Positions 10,476 through 19,977 are shown, numbered from the stretch's first letter. The stretch: 34,030 nt of DNA from Tubiluchus corallicola (GCA_030141605.1 JAQGDQ010001154.1:25001-59030), one strand, 5' to 3'. Translations and numbers: made by a program. Notes: generated from the letters alone by a model not told the origin.

Positions 10476-10674
10476 AAGCTATGCTTTTAGGCTCAAACTG
10501 CATGCATCAAAATTACTCCGTAATGTAATTTGCACATGTATATGCTGCATAAGAATCTCTTTTGTAATTTCTGGATAATATTGCATTTATATTTATATTT
10601 ACTTCAGTGAAATTATCTGTATTTTTATTATAACTGTTAGATGCAGAATGGAAATAAATAATCTTATAACTTAT
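10476..10674. repeat. Dispersed repeat family B, copy 1
   Basis: This region aligns with 30633-30835. Shared words include CTCAAACTG-ATGCATCAAA, ATTACT-GTAAT, AATTTGCACATG, ATTTATATTTACTT and CAGAGTGGAAA-like ends. No coding capacity is conserved between the two copies. Confidence 0.75.
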
Positions 10675-11040
10675 AAAAATGTTGCGTATAGAAAATGCAA
10701 AAACAGCAAACACGTGTAGTATGTCTTAGTAGGTTTAGTAGAAACGCCCTCAGCACGTTTTATTCGTGTTTATGAATGTAAATTTCGTTTTTTTTCGAAT
10801 AGGACGCGAAGTGCGACGCAGTCACGCAAGTTTAACTCATAACTTAAGAAAACTACCGTTACTTGCACTAAAACTTGTCTTTCGTTAAGAGAAACGACGA
10901 AAGAACCTTGAAATATCGAGTTTGTACGTTGTCAGCTTTTCACGGACTGTTGGACAAGCAAAGAATTCATGCATTTTTTAAGTCTTTTCATGTGTAGCGC
11001 TCAGTGACTCTGATGACACGGCGCTCGTACGATCTGTTTC
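10675..11040. other. Unassigned AT-rich stretch
   Basis: No gene is seen on either strand. Confidence 0.5.
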
Positions 11041-11045
11041 AAAAC

Positions 11046-11080
<35 letters not shown>
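11041..11080. repeat. (AAC)n microsatellite
   Basis: Eleven or so uninterrupted CAA triplets. Confidence 0.95.
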
Positions 11081-11238
11081 TAATTGTTCAAATAATTATG
11101 ACTTTTTTGAGATGTTCGTATCAACACGCCATTTTAAAGCAGTTTCATTTTGTAGTCTGTAACATGCGTCTGTGAGTGAGCTATCCAAGCAGTCAGTTAG
11201 CAATCTAGCTAACCGCTTTCTGGGTTAGTCCATTGGGA

Positions 11239-11560
11239 GTCAGTCAGTCAGTCAGTCAGTCAGTCAGTCAGTCAGTCAGTCAGTCAGTCAGTCAGTCAGT
11301 CAGTCAGTCAGTCAGTCAGTCAGTCAGCCAATAAATCAGTTAGTCAGTCAGTCAGTGAGCTAGTCAGTCAGTCAGTCAGTCAGTCAGTCAGTCAGTCAGT
11401 CAGTCAGTCAGTCAGTCAGTCAGTCAGTCAGTCAGTCAGTCAGTCAGTCAGTCAGTCAGTCAGTCAGTCAGTCAGTCAGTCAGTCAATCGGTCAGTCAGT
11501 CAGTCAGTCAGTTAGTCAGTCAGTCAGTCAGTCAGTAAGTTATTCACTCAGTAAGCCAGT
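11239..11560. repeat. (GTCA)n microsatellite, about 320 bp
   Basis: It is almost pure, with one interruption near 11329-11360 (CCAATAAATCAGTTAGTC) and single-base variants towards the right end. It is flanked on both sides by decayed TCAG-like words. Confidence 0.97.
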
Positions 11561-11699
11561 CAGCCGGTCAGTCAGGCATGCGAGCAGCTAAGCAGGCAGT
11601 GAATTTTTACAAAGTTAGCTAGCAAGTTATAGTTAAGACAATGTTTAGTTTAGTCTGAGTTCTTTAGGCAACAAAGTCTGAGTTCAATAAGTTGTCATA

Positions 11700-11955
11700 A
11701 TTGTTATGACTGCTACACTGTCTTTTATTCTTTTCAACTATAAAAACTTGTGTCCTTTCATCAATGTTATAGTTGTCATTATACTAGTCGAGGTTATTTA
11801 TTGTTCTAATTTATGATAATTAGAATTTTTAGTCTATTAACTAATCCCTTGTAAAACTAATGTTCTCTCTATGTGAAGAAAACCGACATAAATAAACTTG
11901 CTTACTTGCTTACTTACTTACTTGCTTACTTACTTACTCACTTACTTACCAACTT
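11700..11955 (+). mobile_element. Non-LTR element 3' tail with (CTTA)n
   Basis: GACATAAATAAACTTGCTTA is followed by about ten CTTA/CTTG repeats. This is a + strand retroelement 3' end with a tetranucleotide tail. Confidence 0.5.
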
Positions 11956-12564
11956 ATGAAGAATTCATTTAAACAAACTCATTCTATCCCGTGGGTGGGG
12001 TGGGTGGTTAAGTGAGCAGGTATTAGTGCTAGGAAAGTAAAGTAACGGGATTTCGTAGTCATAATAAAACCGTGAGAAACATCTTCTTCTTCTTCTTGTT
12101 AAATTTAGCAGTTCGTTAACATTCGTTGAACTCACGCCGCTTTGCAACTTTATGATAACACGAATGCAGTAGCTTTCTTCCCAAGGAATATACCAAAAAA
12201 TAATAAAATCCCGTTTAACAGTGGCCATTTTCGTTATTGTGTGTTTAATTCATGGAATATACATGGGTTATTCCAATATATATATATAATTACAAAGCCT
12301 TTTGCTAATCTAATGCTTTCAGTCATTATATTGGACTGAATTCGACTCAGGGGGTCGAACTCCAAGATGGCACGGCGGTCTTGATATTGCGCATCATGAA
12401 GATCCATTTTAATATCGTTGTGTAACTGATTACTTAACTACAAATGTTAGTTTTAATTACAAATGTTATGTTAATTAAGTAAGTTAATGTCTGTAAACTA
12501 GTTCCTTATACCTGCTAAAGCATGTCATTTAACTCTCGTAAAATAAAAAACACAAAAACTACAC
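11956..12564. other. Unassigned stretch
   Basis: It holds a short (TTC)n tract at 12081-12097 and no supported gene. Open frames of 65-87 codons on both strands show no domain. Confidence 0.4.
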
Positions 12565-12856
12565 TGTACGGAGTTTATTACCAGCACTAATAAAAATAGG
12601 GAACAAAATACACGTGCACAAAAAATAACTAACTCAGTAACAGCACTACACCCGAGGAGCACCTGTGTCAGAAATCAAGGCTGTAGTGACCTCTACACGC
12701 TTTTATACTGGCATTACAGGTCAGCTGGCTTCTCACACCACTTGTAGGCCCAAACGAGACGTCTGGACCTACAAGAAAGGGGTGAGTCGCTGCTGACGTG
12801 GAAGCAGGGCGTGTAGAAGGCCCTGCATCTGACCCGACACAGGTGCCTCCGTAACA
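12565..12856 (-). mobile_element. Probable solo LTR of an LTR retrotransposon, about 292 bp
   Basis: Read on the minus strand the block starts TGTTACGGAG (at 12856) and ends CTCCGTACA (at 12565). These are the short inverted ends with TG...CA expected of an LTR, with one base lost at the 3' side. It contains a TATA box TATAAAAG (12700-12707) and an AATAAA (12574-12579) placed as in U3-R-U5 order, followed by a T-rich stretch. A 10-bp inverted pair CACCTGTGTC/GACACAGGTG lies at 12660-12669 and 12836-12845. The flanks ACAC and ACAT match in three of four positions, so the target duplication is uncertain. No gag-pol sequence, primer-binding site or second LTR is seen. Confidence 0.65.
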
Positions 12857-13181
12857 ACATTATAAGCAAATTATTTTTATGCCCATATTTTACAGCCTTG
12901 ATTCTTGCTCGTGGGTACGAAAACTTGTAAAAGGAAAACGTGAGATGATTTTAAGAGAAGAAAACGGCATAATTATCCCGGGGAACACTTGGGTGATAAG
13001 AGGAACGGGATATTTAAGCGTAATCTCTAGTCTTACTTCTTAACTTTAAATCAAATTTCTAGTTTTTATTGTAAACGAAAATTTCCCTGTAAGTTATTTT
13101 CGAGAATTATTAATAGTGGGCGGAAAATTACGCTTTTCTATCCACTAGAGTTAAAATGAAATAAATAGACTAAAATAAAAT
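12857..13181. other. Unassigned stretch between LTR and Tc1 remnant
   Basis: No gene is seen. The 5' two thirds of the transposase that starts at 13182 is absent here. Confidence 0.5.
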
Positions 13182-13555
13182 ATGAATGGTTCTAGGTACG
13201 TCGAACAGCTTCAGGAAAAACTAGAATTGCATATGAGAGTTCATCAGTGTTCAGTCTTCATGCAAGACGGGGCTCCTTGATCGACGGTGACCACCAATTT
13301 CCTCAGGGAGAAGAACATGACCGTACTTGAACGGCCTGGAAACAGCCCGGACCTCAATCCGATAGAGAATCTCTGGGAGATACTGAAGGATAAGGTGGCA
13401 GACAGGCAGCCCTCAAGTGCTGAAGACTTGCGAAGAGTTATCAAGGACGTTTGGGTTAAAGAAATTACTTCCAGTACTGCCAAAACCTAATTTCCAGTAT
13501 GCCTCTTAGAATGAAGGCAGTGATTGACAACTTCGGCGGCCATACAAAGTACTAA
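13182..13555 (+). pseudogene. Tc1-like transposase, C-terminal fragment with stop and frameshift
   Basis: The frame from 13182 reads MNGSRYVEQLQEKLELHMRV, then FMQDGAP, then a TGA at 13278-13280, then GNSPDLNPIENLWEILKDKV. QDGAP and NSPDLNPIENLW carry the second Asp and the final Glu of the Tc1 DDE catalytic triad. The spacing between them is two residues shorter than the usual D34E, indicating a 6-bp deletion. A TAA at 13488-13490 and a shift to another frame precede SSMPLRMKAVIDNFGGHTKY, the normal family C-terminus, which ends at TAA 13553-13555. The N-terminal DNA-binding domain and first Asp are missing. The element is dead; only about a third of a 340-residue transposase remains. Confidence 0.93.
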
Positions 13556-13690
13556 AATGTTCAAGGACTGTGACTATTTTTGGATAAAAACATACAAACT
13601 ATGCTGTAGTATATTTTTCTAGAAGAATAAATGAATAGTTTTTAGATGGAACCATGTTAAACGATGGTTTTGTAAATTTTCATAAAAAAA

Positions 13691-13724
13691 TCACTTTGGT
13701 CTTAAACTTTTGCAAATGATTGCA
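13691..13724 (+). mobile_element. Right terminal inverted repeat of the Tc1-like element
   Basis: TCACTTTGGTCTTAAACTTT followed by TGCAAATGATTGCA, then TA, about 135 bp after the transposase stop. Sequence of the GGTCTTAAACTTTTGCA type is common at Tc1 element ends, and TA is the family target. No matching left end was found in the window, so the insertion is truncated on the left. Confidence 0.7.
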
Positions 13725-13726
13725 TA

Positions 13727-14179
13727 ATATATAATTAAATAAAATATAATAAGTTATTGTATAAAGAAGAATGAAGAGACATTGTGAATTTCGATTATTC
13801 GTGTCCAATTCTGAATTAGGATTAGTGCTTAAGTTTATTCCTACAGACTGACACTTGTGCGAAAAAGCAAAATTACATTACTTTATTTCAAGGAATCCGT
13901 CTAACGAATAACAAGGAATATTTCTAGGAATAAAAACACGGATCTGATCTCGCAGCGTAATAATTGACTTATTTGTCACGAGATCAAAGATTGCCGAATG
14001 TTTATCATCTTACTGACATCAAGAATACCGCTGAAAATAAGTTAGTTTGCATATCCAACGCTAAGTGGCGCCACGCAACAACGCTTGCATCATTTCATTT
14101 GCAAGGCTACATTAGAGAGTTTAGAATTGCATCAGCCAATACGAACAATCTAAAAATAGGACTAGAGTGAAACTTCAGG
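13727..14179. other. Upstream region of the E2-like gene
   Basis: A 68-codon open frame (13964-14170) has no recognisable domain and is not called. No other gene is seen. Confidence 0.4.
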
Positions 14180-14188
14180 TATATAAAG
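14180..14188 (+). promoter_or_regulatory. TATA-like box upstream of the E2-like gene
   Basis: TATATAAAG, preceded by GG and followed by a GC-richer CAGCACG. Transcription would begin near 14210, leaving about 275 nt before the ATG. That interval contains at least one upstream ATG (14200) and an acceptor-like TTTGTACAG (14443-14451), so a 5' intron is possible. Confidence 0.35.
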
Positions 14189-14486
14189 CAGCACGTACTA
14201 TGTAAAACTATTTTGTGTACCATCTTTATTAGTAAATAATTTATAATTTATTAAAGTTTAGTAAATTTACTTACACGAAAGATAAGAAAAGTAGATTGAA
14301 ATTGCAACTTTTTCGAGATAAAGAAATATTTCGTGAACTCTAGCTGTGGTGTCTTTTATTTAATATAACTGGCCGGATTTCCGTAATATTTAATTAAGTT
14401 TTAAAACGCTATAGTTTCAAACAGTGTGTTAAAACGAACTACTTTGTACAGTTCGTTCCGCTTTTAATTTGAGAACTACAAGTGTT

Positions 14487-14651
14487 ATGTTTAACAGAAG
14501 TCTGAAAGATATCCATCAACTAATGACGCATGTAGATTGTTTGCTTGCTGATCAGGGACAGGTCACCACGGATGAGGACACGACAACGGAGTTTGTAATA
14601 GAGTTAAAACCCAGTGATGGGCCGTATGTAGGGGGAGGTTTCGAATTTAAG
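14487..14651 (+). other. E2-like exon 1 (55 codons)
   Basis: ATG at 14487 is the first in this frame and lies before the conserved helix-1 region. The exon ends TTTAAG|GTAAAC. The frame stays open upstream to a TAA at 14430-14432. An acceptor-like TTTGTACAG ending at 14451 would allow extra N-terminal residues (SAFNLRTTSV before the Met) from an upstream exon. The splice end is firm; the start is not. Confidence 0.8.
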
Positions 14652-17600
14652 GTAAACATATATGCTAAGATTTTTTGAAGACGCTATGGGGTATAGATAT
14701 TAAGTTTAAAGTAAAGATTTTATATCCAAATGCATTTTGCTATTTATTATTCTTTAGGGTAGTCTGAAGTAAAAATTGAATATGCAAATGTGTTCTGTTA
14801 TATATTAGTTTTTACGATACCTGTGTATTAAAATAAAAAATGTGTAAAACAGTGCACTTGTTAGTCAGTCAGCCAGTCAGTCAGTCTGTCTACTTTATTT
14901 GTTTGTTCGTCTGTATGTATGTTTTTTGTCTGTCTGCGTGTGTGTATGTATGTATGTATGTATGTATGTATGTATGTATGTATGTATGTATGTATGTATG
15001 TATGTATGTATGTATGTATGTATGTATGTATGTATGTATGTATGTATGTACGTATGTATGTATGTGTGTACGTATGTATGTACGTATGTATGTGTGTATG
15101 TATGTATGTATGTATGTATGTATGTATGTATGTATGTATGTATGTATGTGTGTGTGTATGTATGTATGTATGTATGTATGTATGTATGTATGTATGTATG
15201 TGTGTGTGTGTGTATGTTCGTTTGCTAAATCATATGGGCTTCACTATTCTGCTTTAACACTAATTGTACAGAGTTGTATGAAGGATTTTAATTCCTGTGT
15301 GAAATTCATGACGGTACACGTGGTTTTCAGTAACAGTAAACTTCTCTCTTACAGGTGTTCTTACCTGAAGGTTATCCAAAAACTCCACCATGGATTACCT
15401 GCTTGACACCCATTTATCACCCCAATATTGTAGATATTCACAATCCCATGTTTACTGGTGATCATACGGATATACCTAACGATAACATCTGTTTCACTTT
15501 GCTTGAGGTACGATTTCTATTTGTCGTGCGCAGTCTTCGCAGCAACCAACTGCCTAACCAACTAACCAATTCTTCAGCAAACGAGGTACGCAAACACGCG
15601 AATGTTAACCTAACTGCTCGATCAGACCCACCGATCGTTTAAGCAATCGGCCAATTAAACAAGCAGCTAGCCAACGAATCACCCAGCCAGTTAACTAACC
15701 TTGAAACAAAGAACCGTTTCTATGGTCTGTTAGTAAATCTGTTTGTCTGTCTGTCAAGCGCACTTCACATTCACTCACCTCGTCTCATCACAGCTTCACC
15801 TCTCCTGTCCTCATCCTTACACTTCGCATCCTATACTGAACCTCACTTAAGTCGCCCGCCAGGACCGGATTAACACATAAGCAGACTAAGCATGTTTTAG
15901 GGCAGCAAGGCTCGGGGGGGGGCACCAAACTGGCAAAAATAATAAATTGAAAACAGGTAAAAACATTAAATAAAGTACGATAAAGTAAAGTAAAGTAAAG
16001 TAAAGTAAAGTAAAGTAAAGTAAAGTAAAGTAAAGTAAAGTAAAGTAAAGTAAAGTAAAGTAAAGTAAAGTAAAGTAAAGTAAAGTAAAGTAAAGTAAAG
16101 TAAAGTAAAGTAAAGTAAAGTAAAGTAAAGTAAAGTAAAGTAAAGTAAAGTAAAGCAAAGCAAAGCAAAGCAAAGCAAAGCAAAGCAAAGCAAAGCAAAG
16201 CAAAGCAAAGCAAAGCAAAGCAAAGCAAAGCAAAGCAAAGCAAAGCAAAGCAAAGCAAAGCAAAGCAAAGCAAAGCAAAGTAAAGTAAAGATCACGAGTG
16301 TTACACAGTTGAAAATGTGAGGTAGAGGTCTGATTTTTTTTGTTGTTATTGGCTTACGGTTTTTTGTGGCGTACTCATTTAGCAAAAGTTTTATTTTGAA
16401 GTAAATAAAAAATTTAAATGGCCCAAATCCTACATAGAGCCATGAAGTTTATTTTACTTTGTTATCTCTCAGGGTAACTTGGGTACAGTGAAGCCAGGTG
16501 TGTTGATTCTAGAGCGTCATTATTCATTTTGCATTACCTGTAGTGTTTGTTTGACATGCTTGACCGCTCTTGTATGAGAGGTTAGATAGCCTTAGAATAG
16601 GGAAAAATCCTGTTTTAGTGGTATAGAGGCTAGTAGTTGTGTGAACAGTATGCCACTGTTGTAAAATCAGTATGTCTCTGTTGATTTCTTGAAAACTGGC
16701 TTAACGTTTTTTTCTACAGATCCTCAAACCTTTTTTCACCCTTTTTACAATGAATGGAAAATAAAATCTGTAAAATAGCCAGTTTTCTACATATATAACA
16801 ATGTCGCGTAATTTCTTATCACGTAATACGTGAGCACCGAAAGGGGTAAAGGAGGCACCAGGGTACCAGCTGCTGGGTGTGCTTAGGGTACCAACATCCC
16901 TTAACCCGGCCTTGCCTGAGCGAATCGTAATTTTGAGCAATGATAAAATTAAAAAGCATTGTGCATTATTAATTCATCTCAATTGTCTTTCTTTTCTTCG
17001 AATTCATCTTTCCCCCCTGTTTACAGCTATATGCAAAAATTTAGTCACAAACTGCCATAATCATCTTCTTAAAGCACAAGAAAACCCTTCATAAACATAA
17101 AGCTTGAAAAATTCGTTTTGAAATTTTATACCACTTACATACTGCCTTTTTGCGTGCTGGACTTCAATCGGCAGTCACGCTGTATAAAACATGTAAATTT
17201 AAACTCCCGCGATGACCGTTAGGCGCAGCCATTTTCACGACAGGTCATTTGAAACAAGTTTAGATTGTGTAACAAGCTTACAACATTGTGTAAAGTTTGA
17301 AAAAATAATCAGAGCATTCGTAGCGCACACGTCACTAGCTAAATAAAATTTAAAATTACTGTATCTTGTCAATAAGATTAAAAATACGTTTTCTGGAGGG
17401 TGAGTCAGCGACATTTTAGTGAAAACATTTTAAATAATTAATAATTTTGTTTTCTAGTTACATAAGTCTTTCTAGCAGGTAAGCGAAAATCTAAGTAATA
17501 TAGATTTGCACGGAAAGTCTTTTGAGACATAATTTAACATTTCCTTTTCTTCCCTTCATTTACGTTTGGTACATGACGTCATGTAATGGCGACTTCGGAA

Positions 17601-19218
17601 CAATATTGCGGGAGATTTAAAATGAAAACAAACTAAAATTCCTTTCAGTGCGAGTAAGATATACGCATAAAATTGCTATAAAGTAATATAATTTTTTAAG
17701 GCGATTTTTCTGAAACCTACTTCAGGTACCCCTTTTCTTGTCCTTTAAACATCATCATGTTGTTCTCTGTGTGACCTCTGTAAGCTGCAGCCGCCTTTGT
17801 CTCCCTAAACATCCATAATCTTAACATTGTTGTATGCTTTAATAAGTTGGCAAACCGACACATCATCGGTGTATCTTTTTTATCTACCATCGTCTAAAAT
17901 CTATTGTAAAACTCTAACTATGTTAATTCAAATAAGTTTAAATTGAAAATTGAAAAATATGCATTCTCCCAACACACTGAAAGCTGAGACAAATTCAACA
18001 AAGCTGTCAGCAGTTTAGTGAATGCAATAATGACTTACGGACGCTTTTGTGAAACCGGCCCATGAAGTACATATATATATATAATGTATATATTATAGTA
18101 TGTATATATACATATATATATATACTGTACTGTATCTGTACTGAAATTGGATAATAAACAACGCGTAACGCTTTAGACTCAAAAAATGCATCATAATAAA
18201 AGTGCCTATACTATAAAAATATAGGACTAGTACGGAAACTTACATAGCAAAAAAAGTAGCAAAACTACCAAAAAGTATTAAAATTCACAATATTTCATAA
18301 GTCACCATCATGTCATCATGCATACAAATTTGTAGATATGTAATATATATATAGAAATCTTTATTGCAAAAATTATACACTAGTACAGAGTAAAACAAAT
18401 TATATATAAAATTAGTGGATAACCCAGTCAGTGACAGACTGATGTGCAATTGTGTGAGTTAGTCTAAGTTAAAAATTACAAGAATAAAAAGATTAAAATA
18501 CTATATTACATATCTACAAATTTGTCTAGAAGATGACATGATGGTGACTTATGAAATATTGTGAATTATAATACTTTTTGATAGAGTAAGTTTTCGTACG
18601 AGTCTTATATTTTTGTGGTATAGGCATTTTAATACTTTTTGATAGTTTTTGATAGTTTTTTGCCATGTAAGTCTCCGTACGAGTAGTATATTTTTATAGT
18701 ATAGACACTTGTAGTCTATACTATATAGTAATATACTTATAGTACAGTATCATACATACTATGATGAGTTTATGAGTCTAAAGCGTTACGCGTTTTTTGT
18801 TCTCCAATTTCAGTTCAGTATCAATTTCTTTTTTCAGGACTGGACATCCTCTAATGATCTGCTTGACCTGGCGCAAGGATTGCTTTATCTCCTCTATTAT
18901 CCCGCCCTGGATGACCCCTTGTCCGCTTACTTCATCAACGAGGACAGCCAGTTGAACGAAGATGATTTCTTAAAAAATGTCCGAGCTTCTTTAGAGGGCA
19001 GATTAACGTGTGACGATTTCTCGTTTCCTGTAAACAAACATTATGAAAGTCAGAAGTGTGGAAGAACTAATACTGAAAACTTGAACAAGACGTATCCTGT
19101 TGATGTAGTGAATCTAGCAGAAGTGTTTGCAAATGTCGCCATCGCCAGTACCGCCACAACGACAACAGTGAAAAGCGAATTCACTGTCATGGGTGCACAA
19201 GACAGTGACGTAACCTGA
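14487..19218 (+). CDS. E2 ubiquitin/ubiquitin-like conjugating enzyme, three exons, divergent
   Basis: Joining 14487-14651, 15355-15507 and 18838-19218 gives about 232 residues; both introns are GT-AG and phase 0. E2 enzymes take ubiquitin, NEDD8 or a relative as a thioester from an E1 and pass it to substrates with an E3. Visible UBC-fold marks are SLKDIHQL (helix 1, residues 5-12), GPYVGGGFEFK|VFLPEGYP, YHPN with HPN at 77-79, NICFTLL with the candidate catalytic Cys at 101, DW at 107-108 and DDPLS at 131-135. HPN and Cys are 24 residues apart rather than about 10, so the loop holds an extra 14 or so acidic and polar residues. DW, GLLYLLY and DDPL followed by FLKNVRASLEGRL recall UBE2M/UBE2F-type enzymes, but the match is loose. 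The last 60 or so residues are Thr/Ser-rich with no known domain. The N-terminus may be longer. Confidence 0.85.
14945..15216. repeat. (GTAT)n microsatellite in intron 1
   Basis: About 270 bp with scattered GTGT and ACGT variants. Intron 1 is 703 bp (14652-15354), so this array makes up over a third of it. Three overlapping 'MYVC' open frames across it are translation artefacts. Confidence 0.97.
15355..15507 (+). other. E2-like exon 2 (51 codons) with HPN and candidate catalytic Cys
   Basis: The acceptor is CTTCTCTCTTACAG|GTGTTC and the donor CTTGAG|GTACGA. The exon encodes VFLPEGYPKTPPW, YHPN, the loop insertion and NICFTLLE. It contains the whole unusual HPN-to-Cys segment, so the insertion is not a retained intron: the frame is uninterrupted, and the insert has no GT-AG pair that would remove it in phase and leave the canonical spacing. 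Confidence 0.88.
15861..15933 (+). repeat. GGACCGGATTAAC-type element end, copy 1
   Basis: AGGACCGGATTAAC...GCAGACTAAGCATGTTTTAG and a run of G followed by CACC resembles 19265-19334 (+) and, in reverse orientation, 16901-16920. The 15861 and 16920 sites are inverted relative to each other about 1.06 kb apart, and may be the two ends of one element inside intron 2. Confidence 0.4.
15981..16290. repeat. Pure pentanucleotide array: (TAAAG)35 (CAAAG)25 (TAAAG)2
   Basis: TAAAG fills 15981-16155 without a visible interruption and switches once to CAAAG at 16156-16280. It then returns to two TAAAG units at 16281-16290. It lies in intron 2 of the E2-like gene. The 'LLCFA/LLYFT' open frames on the minus strand are artefacts, since five-base units cycle through all frames. 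Confidence 0.98.
16291..18060. other. Intron 2 interior, mostly unassigned
   Basis: No exon with E2 similarity was found here. It holds a CRE palindrome TGACGTCA at 17574-17581 and an inverted GGCCGGGTTAA-type end at 16901-16920. At about 18047-18060 is a GTGAAACCGGCCC end, the kind seen at transposon termini. A + frame at 16879-17094 and a minus frame at 16701-16940 show no domain. Confidence 0.4.
18062..18126. repeat. (AT)n-rich microsatellite
   Basis: TATATATATA segments with TGTATA interruptions, directly left of the inverted repeat in intron 2. Confidence 0.85.
18135..18822. repeat. Imperfect inverted repeat (fold-back) in intron 2
   Basis: The left arm (about 18135-18350) reads TACTGAAATTGG, ACGCGTAACGCTTTAGACTC, CACAATATTTCATAAGTCAC, CATCATGTCATC and ACAAATTTGTAGATATGTAA. 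The right arm (about 18500-18822) carries the reverse complement of each in reverse order. The right arm is longer because GTACGAGT, TATATTTTT and ACTTTTTGATAG segments are duplicated within it. The loop is about 150 bp. The right arm's outer end (CCAATTTCAGTTCAGTA) lies about 15 bp before the exon 3 acceptor. Confidence 0.8.
18838..19218 (+). other. E2-like exon 3 (126 codons plus stop)
   Basis: The acceptor is CAATTTCTTTTTTCAG|GACTGG. The join TLLE|DWTSS restores the E2 pattern downstream of the active-site Cys. It encodes GLLYLLYYPALDDPLSAYF and the C-terminal tail, ending at TGA 19216-19218. The same frame is open back to an ATG at 18772, but that part translates the intron's inverted-repeat arm and polypyrimidine tract and is not E2-like. 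Confidence 0.88.
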
Positions 19219-19264
19219 GAATCAATGATTACTTCCAATTGTGACAACTGTGATATTACAATCT

Positions 19265-19334
19265 CAGGGGCGTATTAACCAACAGGGTAACTAGGCTGTA
19301 GGCTCCTAGGGCGCCAAAGTTTGAGGGGCGTCAC
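19265..19334 (+). repeat. GGGGCGTATTAACC-type element end, copy 2
   Basis: It follows the E2 stop codon by about 45 bp and would lie in the 3' UTR. CGTATTAACC, CTAGGCTGTAGG and CCTAGGGCGCC resemble 15861-15933. Confidence 0.4.
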
Positions 19335-19609
19335 ATTTTAGAAAAAATTCTTATTCTCCCCAGAAAATGTGTATACTTTCATATCCATGCATTTTATAAC
19401 ACACCACAGGCAGTTACTGAGCACAGCATTTATATTAGTGCCACATTACGAACAGGTGCAAGGTATTACACAACAAGCAGCTGAGCAGTCTACTTGGATA
19501 TACGCGCTGTGCAAATACATGATAGTAACAATGAATACGTAGAAACTAGGTAAATAGTGTTTCTAATACACCACAAACAATTGTTTGAGCTGCTCATTAC
19601 ATAAATAAC

Positions 19610-19615
19610 AATAAA
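19610..19615 (+). terminator. Candidate poly(A) signal AATAAA (proximal)
   Basis: It lies about 390 nt after the E2 stop. A second AATAAA at 19978-19983 is followed by a T-rich and GT-containing stretch and is an equally good or better candidate. Confidence 0.35.
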
Positions 19616-19977
19616 TTTATAATAGAGATGGGCGGGACTGAACTTTCAGCCTAGGACGTCGTAAAGTCTTGATAAGCCATTGTACAATCGTAAATATAAG
19701 CCGTTCTTTCTGATTGCTTACCTTCAGAAATATACCTGTATTAAAATCATCACGTGTCAATGATTGATCACGTGACTCACACATTATGCTCTGAAATAAG
19801 ATTTGTGAGTCATTATTTGACGTCTCTACGTACTCGTATCTTAAATGAGTACTATAATAACATTCGTGTTGATATTAAAAAAAGGTTGATATAATATGTC
19901 AAATTCTCGTGATTAGATCATACATGAATCAATAAGCTGTGTAAGCTATATACTGATGTGAATTGTTGTTTAGTCAT

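Noticed and set aside
12350-12365. GGGGTCGAACTCC, close to a tRNA B box
   Set aside because: No A box, cloverleaf or T-run terminator is found at suitable distances.
13244-13483. 79-codon minus-strand open frame
   Set aside because: It is antisense to the Tc1-like transposase fragment, whose conserved motifs are on the + strand.
14840-15406. Three long overlapping open frames of Tyr-Val-Cys-Met repeats
   Set aside because: They are translations of the (GTAT)n microsatellite. The first runs past the array into exon 2 in the wrong frame.
15788-16385. Three minus-strand open frames of 130-161 codons, Leu/Phe/Cys-rich
   Set aside because: They translate the TAAAG/CAAAG array. All frames are open because the complement pentamers contain no stops.
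18772-18837. In-frame ATG giving a longer exon 3 product
   Set aside because: The extra residues translate the intron's inverted-repeat arm and polypyrimidine tract. The E2 domain continues only when spliced at 18837/18838.
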